From contig JAMPIV010004470.1 in NCBI GenBank assembly GCA_024509875.1, positions 502,001-566,000 on the forward strand: a stretch of 64,000 bases of DNA. The letters run 5' to 3'. Both the position numbers and the translations under genes were made by a program. How positions within the stretch are numbered: position 1 is the stretch's first letter; every line of letters starts with the position of its first letter. Source of the DNA: Oreohelix idahoensis (Eukaryota > Mollusca > Gastropoda > Stylommatophora > Oreohelicidae). This document shows, one piece after another, positions 44,137-55,163 of this stretch. The notes under the pieces were generated by a model that saw only the letters and a list, made by a program, of their open reading frames with translations, was not told where the DNA came from and did no database searches.

Positions 44137-46383
44137 TCATACTCCTGGCCAAAAGAATGAAGACAATACTCGAGATCGTGTTCGAGTATATCCCATATGT
44201 CCTGCACACTGCGAATCATGCGCGTGTTGAAGAATGTACCGTCTAAAAGCAGCCGGTACCATCACTTGTTGTTTTACCTGTGATTTATCACTAAAACATC
44301 TAATCAGTATATTATTTTTAATAATAAACCAATGTTTGTTATTATTACCTGATGTTAAATTATCAAACTTATTAACTAGGTTAAAAAATTTATTTAAAGA
44401 TTTGTCATATTTTTGTTTGTTTGCAAATGATTCCCTGTCAATAGGTGAATTGACCTCAATATCCTCCTGTTTCTTTGCATCCATCTTATTATCATTGACA
44501 CTCTCCATGAGCATAGTCTGAGCTCTAGTCGTCACGGCGTTTCCAGTGCATAGATTGTGTCTCTCCCATTCAATAATATCTTCTGGTGAACAATCCTTGC
44601 TCCCGTTTATGCGACCCACCATAAGGTCTGCAATCGGCTTTTTCAGCATGCATACCTTCACGTTCCCTGTGAAAAAAGGTGTTTTAACATGGATAATAGC
44701 TGTGGGGTAAAACTCAATAGTTCCCCCAAAAGTCATGCAACGGACATATTCCCCCGTTGCACAGCTAGGATGTACCAGCGACTGTCGCACTCCAATGGTT
44801 GTGGACCCCGAATCTCTCAAAACAGAAACTATAGAACCGTTAACTATCCCTCTGTTAAAAATCAGAGAGCCTGTTCCATCATTGGCTGCAAGACCTACTT
44901 CTGGTGGAATGTGTCCGCAGTTTAGCACTGTCTCCTTTGCCTTCTGAAAAATAAGATTGCATTGTGGGCAACTATTCGCCACGTTATAATTTATAGCAAA
45001 GCATGCAGCAGAAGAATGCATTGTATTATCGTTAGGTGGAACCTGAACCTTAGGGGTGATATCATTTGTAACTGCTGCCCCGGTATTATGGTTATAATGT
45101 GAAGATCCACGAGAATGAGAACGATTACGAGAATAATTAGTTGAATTATCCCGTTGTCGTCTATTGTAATTGTTATCTCGATGTCTCGAGTTATAATTAT
45201 CGCTATTCTTCCAATTGTTACCATTATTATATTGATATGACCGATTATAACTTGAGTTACGTGGATTACTGTTGTAACTTGACTGAGGTGAATAATTTCT
45301 GTTTTGTTGTCTTCCTCTATTAAAGTTATTGTTAAAGTTATTCTGTCCCTTATGAAAATTAATGTCATAGTTTCCTTTGAACCTACCTCTGTCTACACTG
45401 TGTGTTCTTGGTTTGTTATTACTATGATATGCCATATTGGAGGCTACAGGAAGAGGTTCTCTTATCAACGAGCCAGAAATATTAGCATTCGGATGAGCTG
45501 TGCAGTAATTTAAAGAAATTTTTTCTAACTCATCAATAGTTTCTTGTTTTCTTTCTTGCAGATAAGCAAAGAATGGTGGGCTGACAGAAGATAATACTTT
45601 ATCCCTCAATAACAAATCGACTAACTTGTCGTAAGATTTGTTGACACCTGCCAGTTCAACCCATCTGTTAAAAGTATTGCGTATGTTAGCAATAAATCCT
45701 GTAAAATCTTTATTATTATCTGGCAACAAACTTTTGAAACGTAATCTACATGCCTCTTCGTCCAAGTGGAAACGACGTAATAACAAAGTCTTAATGGCCT
45801 CATAGTCTGTGGCTAATGTAGGATCAATATTTTGTGCTGCACTTGCAGGTTCGCCATCCAGAAATTCCTTAAGTTTAAGTGCCCATGCAGTTTTGTCAAG
45901 GTTATTGACCTTACATATATCCTCAAAGCGCGCCAGCCATGATGATAGGTCGTCCACGTGTAATTTGAAAGGTGGTAGCTGAAAGTAATAATTGCCCTTA
46001 AGTCGGTTGGATGAAGATCCCGATTGAGTATTATCATTTTGGCTTGCTGAAGCACCCTGTGAATTAAGTTTTGCTGTTTCCAATTTAATCCGTTGCAATT
46101 CCATTTCTTGCTGCAGTATGATTTCCTGTCGTTTCAATTTATTCTCTTCTTCAATCCGTAGGATTTCATCTCTTGCCATCTTTCTTTCTTCTTCTTGTCT
46201 TAATTCTGCTTTCTTTTCAGCCTCTTTTCATTCAAGTTCTTCCATATCTGCCTTAGCAATAGCTTTCTTTTCCTCCTCTTCTGCCTTATATTTTGTAAAT
46301 TCAGCCAACGCGTAAGCCTCGAGAAGTTCTCCTTTTTTTCCAAAATCCTTACCATTTTTAATAAAATAGTCTAAGTTAAGCAT
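44137..46383 (-). pseudogene. Element E gag and protease
   Basis: ATG at 46383-46381 opens MLNLDYFIKNGKDFGKKGE, homologous to the start in B and D. There is a TGA stop at 46230-46228 inside the coiled coil, and the frame is then open to a TGA at 44139-44137. In order: the gag core (FKLHVDDLSSWLARFEDICK), a long N/Y/R/S-rich tail (about 45400-45080), a CX2CX13CXH cluster (CPQC...NCGH, about 44900-44975), protease with D-S-G (about 44806-44815), and the start of the integrase zinc domain (HAHDSQCAGHMG). Confidence 0.85.
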
Positions 46384-46548
46384 CTTGAAGTTAATTTATT
46401 TAAGTATTCAATTACTTATGTCTTGTAATCACCACTAGAATCTATGTCGATAATTATAATTACTCAACGAATGAATAATTAATATAAGAAATTGCAGTAT
46501 CCCCGTACTGTTATTTATAACTTCCACAAATCTATAATATTTTGTAAA

Positions 46549-46723
<175 letters not shown>

Positions 46724-47026
46724 CGCTAATATCTATCATAAATAGTTATGATAGTTAGTTATATAAGGTGCTGAAATTATATCATGCACTTAATATTAAT
46801 ATTCAATAATTATGGGTATTATTCCTAAATAACACTGACTAACAAAAAAAAAACTTTTTTTTTCTTTCTCTAACATTTCTATGTTTTTCTGGTCAATTTT
46901 AATGCGCTGTTTTTAAATCTGCAAACCGTTTTTCTCTATCAGGTCGGGATTTCTAGAAATACGCAATTGAAGTTTTTTAACAACGCATACAGTATTACAA
47001 CATCATTCGTACAAGAAGTATAACAG

Positions 47027-48690
47027 TTATGTAGGCTTGAATTTCTTTGCAATCGACTTTCGTTGGTGAATGGCATGTGGTACATCGCGATGAAGCATCC
47101 AACAATAATCGGCAAGCATGGTCACACTCCACCGTCCTTGATAACGTGACTCCATTACGGCGATATCTTGATGGAATCATTCTCCATGTTCATCGCTGAC
47201 TTCGCCAAGGTTGTCAGGGAAAAAGTTAAGATGCGAATCGAGCAAATGGATTTTGAGGGACATGTTACAGCCCATAATTATGTATGCATCTATGCACTGC
47301 TTAACATTATGCAACATAGTCGACAAATTTGTGATTTTCTAGAAAGTTATCGACGATCGATTTGAATGCCATCCATGCGCGAAGTTCACTACCATGTAAC
47401 AAGTTCTCGAATTGTTTGTCTGCAATAACTTTCCTAATCTGAGGTCCTACAAAGATACCTTCCTTTATCTTTGCATCGCTAACTTGCGGAAACTTTTCTC
47501 GAAGATAAGTGAAAGCTTTGCTCGTTTTATCTAACGCTTTTACAAAATTCTTCATGAGCCCCAACTTTATATGTAACAGTAGTAAAATGAAGGTGTCTTT
47601 GTTAACTAATGGCTCGCGTATTACATTTTTATGCCCGAGCTGCATTCGATCCCGGATAGGCCACATCTTTCTTGCATAATGTTCCTGTCTGTTGCGGTTG
47701 TCCCATTCACATCGGAAGCATAAAAATTTAGTATACCCAGTCTGCATGCCCGAGAGAATTGCAATGACCTTTAGGTCTCCACAAATCCGCCATTGGTAGT
47801 CATTGTACTTTATTTTTTCCAAACATATAGCCATATTTTCATAAGTTTCTTTCATATGAACAGAGTAGGCGACTGGAATTGATGAAAAAAAATTATGTTA
47901 TGCAATAACACGGCTTTTAGACTAGTCTTGGAAGAATCGATGAAAAATCGCCATTCGTTGACTATGTGCTCATGACCATTTACATCTTTGCAATAGCAAA
48001 TGTCATCATCCATCTCAAAGTATTGAACAAGTTCTCTGTGTCTATGACGAAATTTAGATATCGTAGTATTGGGCGCTAAAAGATTCCATTCTTTGAGTCG
48101 CGAACCGAGTATTTCTGCTTGTCCTTTGGTAAGAGCGAGATCACGTATTAGATCTGAAAGTTCTGAATGGTTAATTTAGTAAACACCATCATTCACCGGT
48201 ATGTAATCTGAGTCAGAATTAGTTTCTAAAGCAGGTAAACTATCACTTTCTGATGGTTCATTTACGTCCAACGGATATTGTTCTAGTGGTACTTGGATCG
48301 GACACGTGATTGGATCATGAGGCACTAGTTTCAAAACCGATTCAATATTTTGATAAACCACAGACTTTCTAGTTTTAAAAGTGAAACCGTGGATATTTAT
48401 CAAGCAGAAGTAACAATCAGTAGTGTGATTTGTATGTTCACGCCATATTACTGGCACGCCTAAAGGCATCGACTTATGCTTCAGCGATTTTCGTAACCAA
48501 CCTGCCACTGTATCGAACAAACCGCATTTGGCTTCCAAGATTTATTTGCATCATCAACTTTCGAATCGAAATAAAGTTCATATGCTATCTTTAGTAATGG
48601 TGTAAAGCTTTTCTGGTCAACACGATCGGTAAAATATCCGCACACGTAACAGAACAGATCAGCCGAATTTCTACAACTTCTAGAAGCCAT
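47027..48690 (-). pseudogene. Decayed copy of an uncharacterised multicopy metazoan gene
   Basis: The start at 48690 reads MASRSCRNSADLFCYVCGYF (CX2C). After a shift near 48500 the text continues with WREHTNHTTDCYFCLINIHG to a stop near 48178. Next come CYCKDVNGHEHIVNEWRFFI (48010-47950), a shift at the A8 run 47885-47892, then GDLKVIAILSGMQTGYTKFL (182 codons, to 47307). The end (RYQGKW-like, ADYCW, AKKFKP) is readable to a TAA at 47027-47029. From memory, proteins with this motif set are repeated in hydra, insects and molluscs and have no known function. They may be transposon-borne. No introns are seen. Confidence 0.6.
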
Positions 48691-48817
48691 ATTTTGCTCA
48701 GAATTATTTCAAAATACAGTAACTATTTAAAAAATCGCGTAACATATGTCATGCATCTTTTAGCAGTATAAAAAGTAGAATTATGTTGCTTTTTATTAAT
48801 TTTTAATAAGTTATATA

Positions 48818-50312
48818 TGTTACGTGCAGTCTTTGATATCTTACAATATTATACATTGGTATACTTGTTATGTTCGCAAATATTTTGTAAACAAAATAGT
48901 GCTTAAGGGAAAGTCATTATTGAGTTACTTCCCTTGAAAGTTGTGTCGGCTCTTTCGATCGAACTCCGCGGATGAGTCCAGTTTTCTGCGATTTATTCTT
49001 CGTTTGGGTAGTAATAGATTGTTCTTGCTTCAGAATATCTATGGCCTGAATTTATGTGTATTGTTTGTCTGAGTAGGACGAGTCTGTCTTATATCTGTAT
49101 ATCTTTACATATCTAAGTCGAACTATATGTTCTGTTGTCTCTAGAGAGGTCAAAGGCTATTCGGCGGATGTGTCGCTAGAGTGTGGTGTGATTTGGCTTC
49201 GTCCTGATAGGGACTGTGTTTTCTATGTCGGCTTGTCGCCGCGAAAAAGTGATCTCAGTATTTGTGGGGAAAGTGATAGTCGTCTAGACCTATCGTGTAT
49301 GCTTTACCCCAGTGTTTATTCGTATTGCCAAGGAATGGCAGAATCATATTTCTGATACCAAGGTAATAATAGACACTCTTATGAACTCTCGTACGAAGCC
49401 ACCATTTTCGATAGGTACGATTTGAATGTCTAAGAGAATATATTTGACTCGATGAAAACGACTTCGATTCCTAGCAGCACTATATCCTGTAGAATGCAGT
49501 CAATTGTTCATGATCAAATCTACAGAGCAATGAAATGTTTTATGAATGACTAACTTGAGAACAGATTCATTATCTGTATCCAAACGTGAGTGACAGCTCA
49601 CGAGTGAAGCCATCTTGGAACCAAACATGTAGTGACTTTCAAGAAGAGAAAAGGGATGCCCGTATTATCGCTTGTTTAGTCCAGAGATCACTGCTACACA
49701 TGAGAACCCGTTATTAGCGGTTCAATATTATTATATGGAAAAATATGTGCTGAACATTATGTTGGAGAATCGTCGCTAAACGAGATTAGGTTTAGAAGCC
49801 ATCTGAAATATTGTTTATAAGCTGACGTGCTCAGTCAGTGAAGTCAGATGATATATATGTATGGGCGATACTGAGGGCTTGGCTACTGACAGTCCTTTAT
49901 ACTATTATTCTACATGAGTGCCCATGTAACATTGCAAGACCATTTATCCACTGTACCATGATGTATTATGCCAACCTGTGATTTGTCACTATCTGTGCTG
50001 TCGAGTGTGTACGTCCAATTAAACTTTAGAAAAGGTACACAGTCGTTGGTGTCGATGACTTCCAGCCATACATGAGTGTGAGAAAAGAACATTTGTCAAC
50101 ACCACGAACCCTTATTATCATTCGCACATTATACACTCAATCCATGTCTACACACCACTGCGTAGGTCAAGTTGACATTCCATACACTACAGTGGAGCAA
50201 ACAACACCATAGAGATCTTATCAACTGATGATGATGATGATGTCTGCTTCCATCCACTTATATCTATCTTTTGGTGGATATCATTAACGGGAATAAAATA
50301 ACAACTTTATCA
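48818..50312 (+). repeat. Element D 5' LTR (right end approximate)
   Basis: It begins TGTTACGTGC (B begins TGTTGCGTGC) after TATATA. I place the end at ...TTTATCA, two bases before TGGTGGACCAGC, by analogy with B. Only one LTR is in the window, so this end is inferred. It lacks the SINE-like insert of the B LTR. Confidence 0.65.
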
Positions 50313-50314
50313 AC

Positions 50315-50333
50315 TGGTGGACCAGCTTTCTGG
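50315..50333 (+). promoter_or_regulatory. Element D primer-binding site (probable)
   Basis: TGGTGGACCAGCTTTCTGG shares TGGTGG.CCAG with the element B site at the equivalent position. Confidence 0.45.
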
Positions 50334-51308
50334 GTTTGACCTCGCAGAAGTTCAGAAGTCAACAGATTACCGATACCAGACCGTTTCCTGTGGCTGATAC
50401 GACACACTTGCAGTATTGGTTTGCTCTTTGTCAACACTTCGTCACGTGACCTGTCAAGTGAATGCAGTATGTAGGTCAGCGTTGTTGACATTTTTACATT
50501 AGACATTACAGAGTTTCACAGAACAGTTGGATCAATTCTTGTCAATATCAACAGGAAGACAGTATTAGTGAACTAAGAAGTCCTATTTTCATCGATGGAT
50601 CTTCTTGTTTTCTATATATGAACTTTAATATTTAAGGCCAGAATGTTTAATTGAATAAAGTGGCAGTTTGTTTATTTTCATAAAAATAACTTTGCCATTA
50701 CTGTAAAACTGAGCCTATTTTGCAACACATACTATCATACACATAATTTATATATATTTATGTTTACATGTTATTTGTTTGTATAGTATGTTAGTTTCTA
50801 TGTCAGCGGGTTGTGTTTAAGGTTGGGCGGCGTCCTCACAACAGAATATCCCACGTCATAGAGGGTCCGTTGTGGGCGTTTTTTCTATAGGTGCAATTTT
50901 CTTGATTGAAAATTTGCTGCGACAACTGTTGCTTTTGTGTTAGCTGTGAAGTCTGTAATTATTGTTATTTTTGTAATATTTCTTTGTTCTTTAGTTTTGT
51001 TTTGATTTGTTTGTAATTTGTTGGTCTAACCTTGTCTATCTTTCAGTTCTATTCACAATTTATATTCATATATTGTGACGTCATTTGTGTTGTTATTCTT
51101 TGCAGATTCAGTGATTATTTTCATTGATTTCCCTATTTGATTTATTTTGATTTCTGCAAACGTTCTTGTATTGTCAGTCCTATTTGTACTTTATGTATTC
51201 TGTTGGTTGACATATGTTTTATATAGGTATATTTCATAAGACACAATTGCCTGTGCACTGCACTTGGATTATGGTATAAACCAGTACCTGATTATTATTA
51301 CTATTATA

Positions 51309-51329
51309 CAAGACCTTATTAAAGGCTTG
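51309..51329 (+). promoter_or_regulatory. Element D leader hairpin
   Basis: CAAG-A-CCTT / AAGGCTTG with loop ATTA has the same stem and bulged A as the two hairpins in the element B leader, and is followed by TGACCCACAG. It is 99 bases before the gag ATG and is present once here, against two or three times in B. Confidence 0.55.
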
Positions 51330-51427
51330 TGACCCACAGATATTGGGATAGTATACTGATTAATCAAGTCATTGAGAACTTGTGGTATTATTATTGGTTC
51401 AGGTGATTAGTATTATTGTTAGACATC

Positions 51428-52914
51428 ATGTCTACATTAGAATACTTCATTACACAAGGGAAAGCCCTTGATAAGACTGGTCAACAATTAGAACAATGGA
51501 CTGTTGCTCAATATGACAAAGCATTAGCTGCAGAAGAAAGAAAAACTATGGCTGAAGAGAAAAGATTAGAAAGAGAAGCTGAGGCTGCTGCTGAACAAAA
51601 GAAATTGCAGATGCAGGTGGAGGAAAGGAGATTTGAAGCTGAACAAAAAAAATTAGAAAGAGAAGCTGCAGCTGAACAAAAAAAATTAGAAAGAGAAGCT
51701 GCTGCTGAACAAAAAAGATTAGACAGGGAAGCTGAACAAAAAAGATTAGACAGGGAGGCTGAACAAAAAAGATTAGATGCTGAAGAGAAAAAAGCAATAA
51801 GAGAACATGAATTTGAGTTAGAGAAATTGAGATTGACAAGTATGAGTAATGTTAATCAGGCATCTAGTGGTAATGGTAAACCTTCTACTTACAAGGTTAA
51901 GGTTTCACCGTTCAATCAGTCCAGTGACGATATTACATTCTGGCTGGATAGATTTGAACGTTCTTGTCGTACACATAATGTGGATAAATCACAATACGCT
52001 AATCAATTATCAGAAAACTTGAAAGGTGAATCTTTGACTAGATTATGCTTTGTAGGAGAAGCAGATAAGGATAATTATGATGTCATTAGGGCGGCTTTGA
52101 TTAAAAAAATATCAGCTAAGTGAGGAAGGCTATCGCCTTTTATTTAAAACGATGGTGCCTGAGACGGGTGTAGAATTCTCAGAATTCACTGCAAAGGCAC
52201 GTCTCACAGCTGATCGTTGGATTGAGCTTTCCAAAACAGAAAAAAACGTATGAAGGACTTATGAATTTGTTGCTCAGAGATAAGATTATGTCATGTGTGA
52301 ACAAACCTTTCCTTGAATTTATACATGAGCGTAAACCTAAATCTCTAAAAGAAATGGAAGAATATTGTTCCCAATATGTCACTGCACACCCCGACGTGAC
52401 TTTTGGCAATACTAAGATTAAGGAGAGCATGCCAGTTGCTTCAGCAACACCATACAATCCCAATTATTCACACAGATTTCAGGGACCTCCAAACAGATTT
52501 GATAAAAAAGGTAACCATAATAGTTATCAAAACCAAGGTAACCAATCATTTCAGGGTTCTTCTTCAAAGAACTGGAGACGAGCTGATAGCTCTCGACACA
52601 GGGGTGGTCATAATTATAGGAATTTCCGTAGAGGAAGTAATTATAGAAACTATCAGGGTTATCCGTCTTGGAGTCAACAAGATCATAATTACAGAGATAC
52701 TCATTATAATGAATATGATAATGGTAACCAAGGGAACTATGACTCAAACCCAAATAGGGGTTACAATAGAGGTAACAATAACTACAGAGGTGATAATAAC
52801 CGAGGTAGATCTCAAAACAAAAGACATAAACCACATTTTCAGGCAAACTCTGCACAACAAGAGTCCCATGAAGCCTATAAACAGAGTAAAGATAATAATG
52901 ATGCTAGTAATATG
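51428..52914 (+). pseudogene. Element D gag, frameshifted and interrupted
   Basis: ATG at 51428 opens MSTLEYFITQGKALDKTGQQ. The coiled coil (REAAAEQKKLE repeats) runs to about 51830, and the gag core (FNQSSDDITFWLDRFERSCR) is near 51910-51975. Extra A bases in A7 runs at 52103-52109 and 52240-52246 shift the frame. The R/G/N/Y-rich tail (NRGYNRGNNNYRGDNNRGRS) is near 52750-52810. Element C enters at 52915, and gag resumes at 61604, one frame off. Confidence 0.85.
52910..52914. repeat. Element C left target-site duplication (ATATG)
   Basis: ATATG lies immediately before TGTAGCGAG and is repeated at 61599-61603. These are the same five bases as the element B duplication. Confidence 0.92.
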
Positions 52915-54879
52915 TGTAGCGAGATTTGGTAAACACTTGCTTGGTTGTAGCGCGACACGCCCACGCGACACCCACACACACCAGCGCAAGGTCAGCGCTG
53001 CGGTCTTTCTTTGAAGTTGGTAGACAGCGGAAATGTGACTTACGGTTAAAAGCCATACAGTATTACTGAAGAATGAGGAAATAGCTATATAGGAATGTAT
53101 GGCCGACTTTAAAAGTTTGCATTTACTGGACATTAAATTATTCACTACAGGAGAACGCATGGTTGGAATAATATTAAATAAATATAACTCAACAAAGGAG
53201 ATAGGCTAGGAATTATATCCAAAAGGATATTATTCAAATATAAATAGTTTTAAAGATAATTAATATTTTTCACCTTCATCACATCGGCTAAAAGTTAGCT
53301 AATAATCTTTAAAAATTTATTACACTAACAAGCCTCAACGGAATTGTATAAAACTTATATGTAATGAAAGCCCCATATGGGGAAAAGGAAATGATATATA
53401 GGAAGGAAGGAAGGAGATAAGTGTGTGAGTGACAGAAGAGAAAAAACGAGTACAGGAAAAGCACAGATTGTTTCAAATAGCTTCAAAACAGGAGATGAAA
53501 CTAAAATCTTTTTGGGGAATTTGGGAGCTGCTTTCTCGTACGCGCGAGAGACTGAAATATAAGGACAGAGCGGCGCATTGTAAATCACACACCAAATCCA
53601 GAAGCCAGAGTGAGAAACTGGAGGACAGCCTCTGCAAGAAAAGTTCTATTTTCACGCTGCATGCAGGGCAGATTAAGTTAAGCCAATACAGTCTCACCGT
53701 GAGCTTATTAATCCTAAGAGGGTATGTAAGTTTATTAAAAATATATGTATTACTAATATCATTTTATTTCAGATTTTATTTTTGATTGATTGTAGCAGAT
53801 ATAATAAAAAAGGGAATGACGCTAACCAGAGATAACCTTCACCGGCATTGTCAGGAAGCATAACCATTAATTGGTTAGCCAAATATATTATGGCTAATTC
53901 TTGCCTGGAAGCTTACGACATACCAGCAAGTACATAAGTGACTTGACATCCATAAGTGGAAGGCAAAGGTTATATCGTACCCATGTATCATAACATGTGA
54001 TTTATTCATGTATATTGTTAATTCTGCACCTTATACATTATCTTATCATGCTATCTCTGTAATATACTACCATGATTCATTCATTTACATACAAACACTG
54101 AAGACATGGTCGCATCATGAACAGCAGAGGGTGGTGAGATTGTTAGAACAATGGCCACCTATTACTTCTTGTTCCAGGTTTTTATGATCAATGTTTATGA
54201 TCATTCCTGATCGAGAAACTAAAGACTTGAAGAAGTTGATCCAGCTCACTGAAGCCTAGAGGTCAACCAAACTTCAACACCTTAGTCCCCCGTAGTTATA
54301 GGGCGGGCTGAAGGAAAGTCTTCCGTACTCCAGTGTGTCGGAGGAACCTCGAGCAGACGTGGATAAAGTTGAGTTTATATATTTCCATCCAACAAATCCT
54401 GTGAGCAGTTCTAAAACGACTTTCTAATGATGAAAACTAGATGGCAAGAGATAATGTGACAAACTTGTTTTATAAATTCAGTGGAAGATAAATCCAAGAC
54501 TTTTTCTATTAGTTATTTTAATTTGTAACTGTAAATAATCATACATTTTACCATCTTCCAACACCCATTTATCATTACAAGAATATATAGATGTACATAA
54601 TAAATTGGATAATTGTACTCATTTGACTTGTTAAATTTTTAACTGTTAAATTTTGAGTTACTTTTTCTAATTTAATTATAATATCACATAGGGTTACGAT
54701 AGCGAAGTTGCATCTTATACTTCTGAAGCCTAAATCTATTGTCCAGCTCAGAGTATTCACAGCTGTAACTCACTTGTGATACCAGTGTACTTCTCGGGCA
54801 CTGGAACTTCATACTTTCTGGAGAGAGATTCTACTTCTGCTCTACCACTACTATCATACTAGGAAAACCTTTCGCTACA
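52915..54879 (+). repeat. Element C 5' LTR
   Basis: It starts TGTAGCGAGATTTGG and ends TTTCGCTACA. A GC-rich start (GCGCGACACGCCCACGCGAC) is followed by AT-rich sequence. Confidence 0.96.
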
Positions 54880-54880
54880 T

Positions 54881-54900
54881 TGGGGGCTCTTTCGCGGGAT
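54881..54900 (+). promoter_or_regulatory. Element C primer-binding site
   Basis: TGGGGGCTCTTTCGCGGGAT starts one base after the LTR end. It matches the tRNA-Pro site TGGGGGCTCGTCCGGGAT, with a two-base insertion and a few changes. Confidence 0.7.
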
Positions 54901-55163
54901 ATTATTTTGTATCCTGGGCCACTATCTATGTATTCTTCTATCTTGAGCCACAAATAGTTTGTAAAAATAAATTTTTTTTTTTTTTGGAAAAAATTCTAAA
55001 AACTTAGAAATTTGTTTGTAATAGTAGTACCATTGAGTACGAAGTAAATAGGAAACGCTCACAAGGTTTTAAGGATTTGTCTTGTTCAAAGTAATTAATT
55101 GATTTTAATTAAGTTAGTTTGTTAGTGAAGATAAAATTATATACCCTCTGGTAAGTAAGCATC

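Larger units (their letters stand above)
40985..46383 (-). mobile_element. Element E: decayed Gmr1-like retrotransposon
   Basis: A minus-strand gag-pol of the same family as B and D, with protease, integrase and RT in that order. No LTR pair could be identified: the 40000-40985 and 46384-47020 flanks show no obvious similarity. Coding lesions are few (two stops, one frameshift at an A7 run, and the 3' duplication). Confidence 0.85.

Noticed and set aside
47168..47365. Plus-strand ORF of 65 codons
   Set aside because: Antisense shadow of the decayed gene at 47027-48690.
52222..52932. Programmed frameshift between gag parts of element D
   Set aside because: The A7 shifts are at different positions in B and D and lie inside the conserved gag core, not at a gag-pol boundary.
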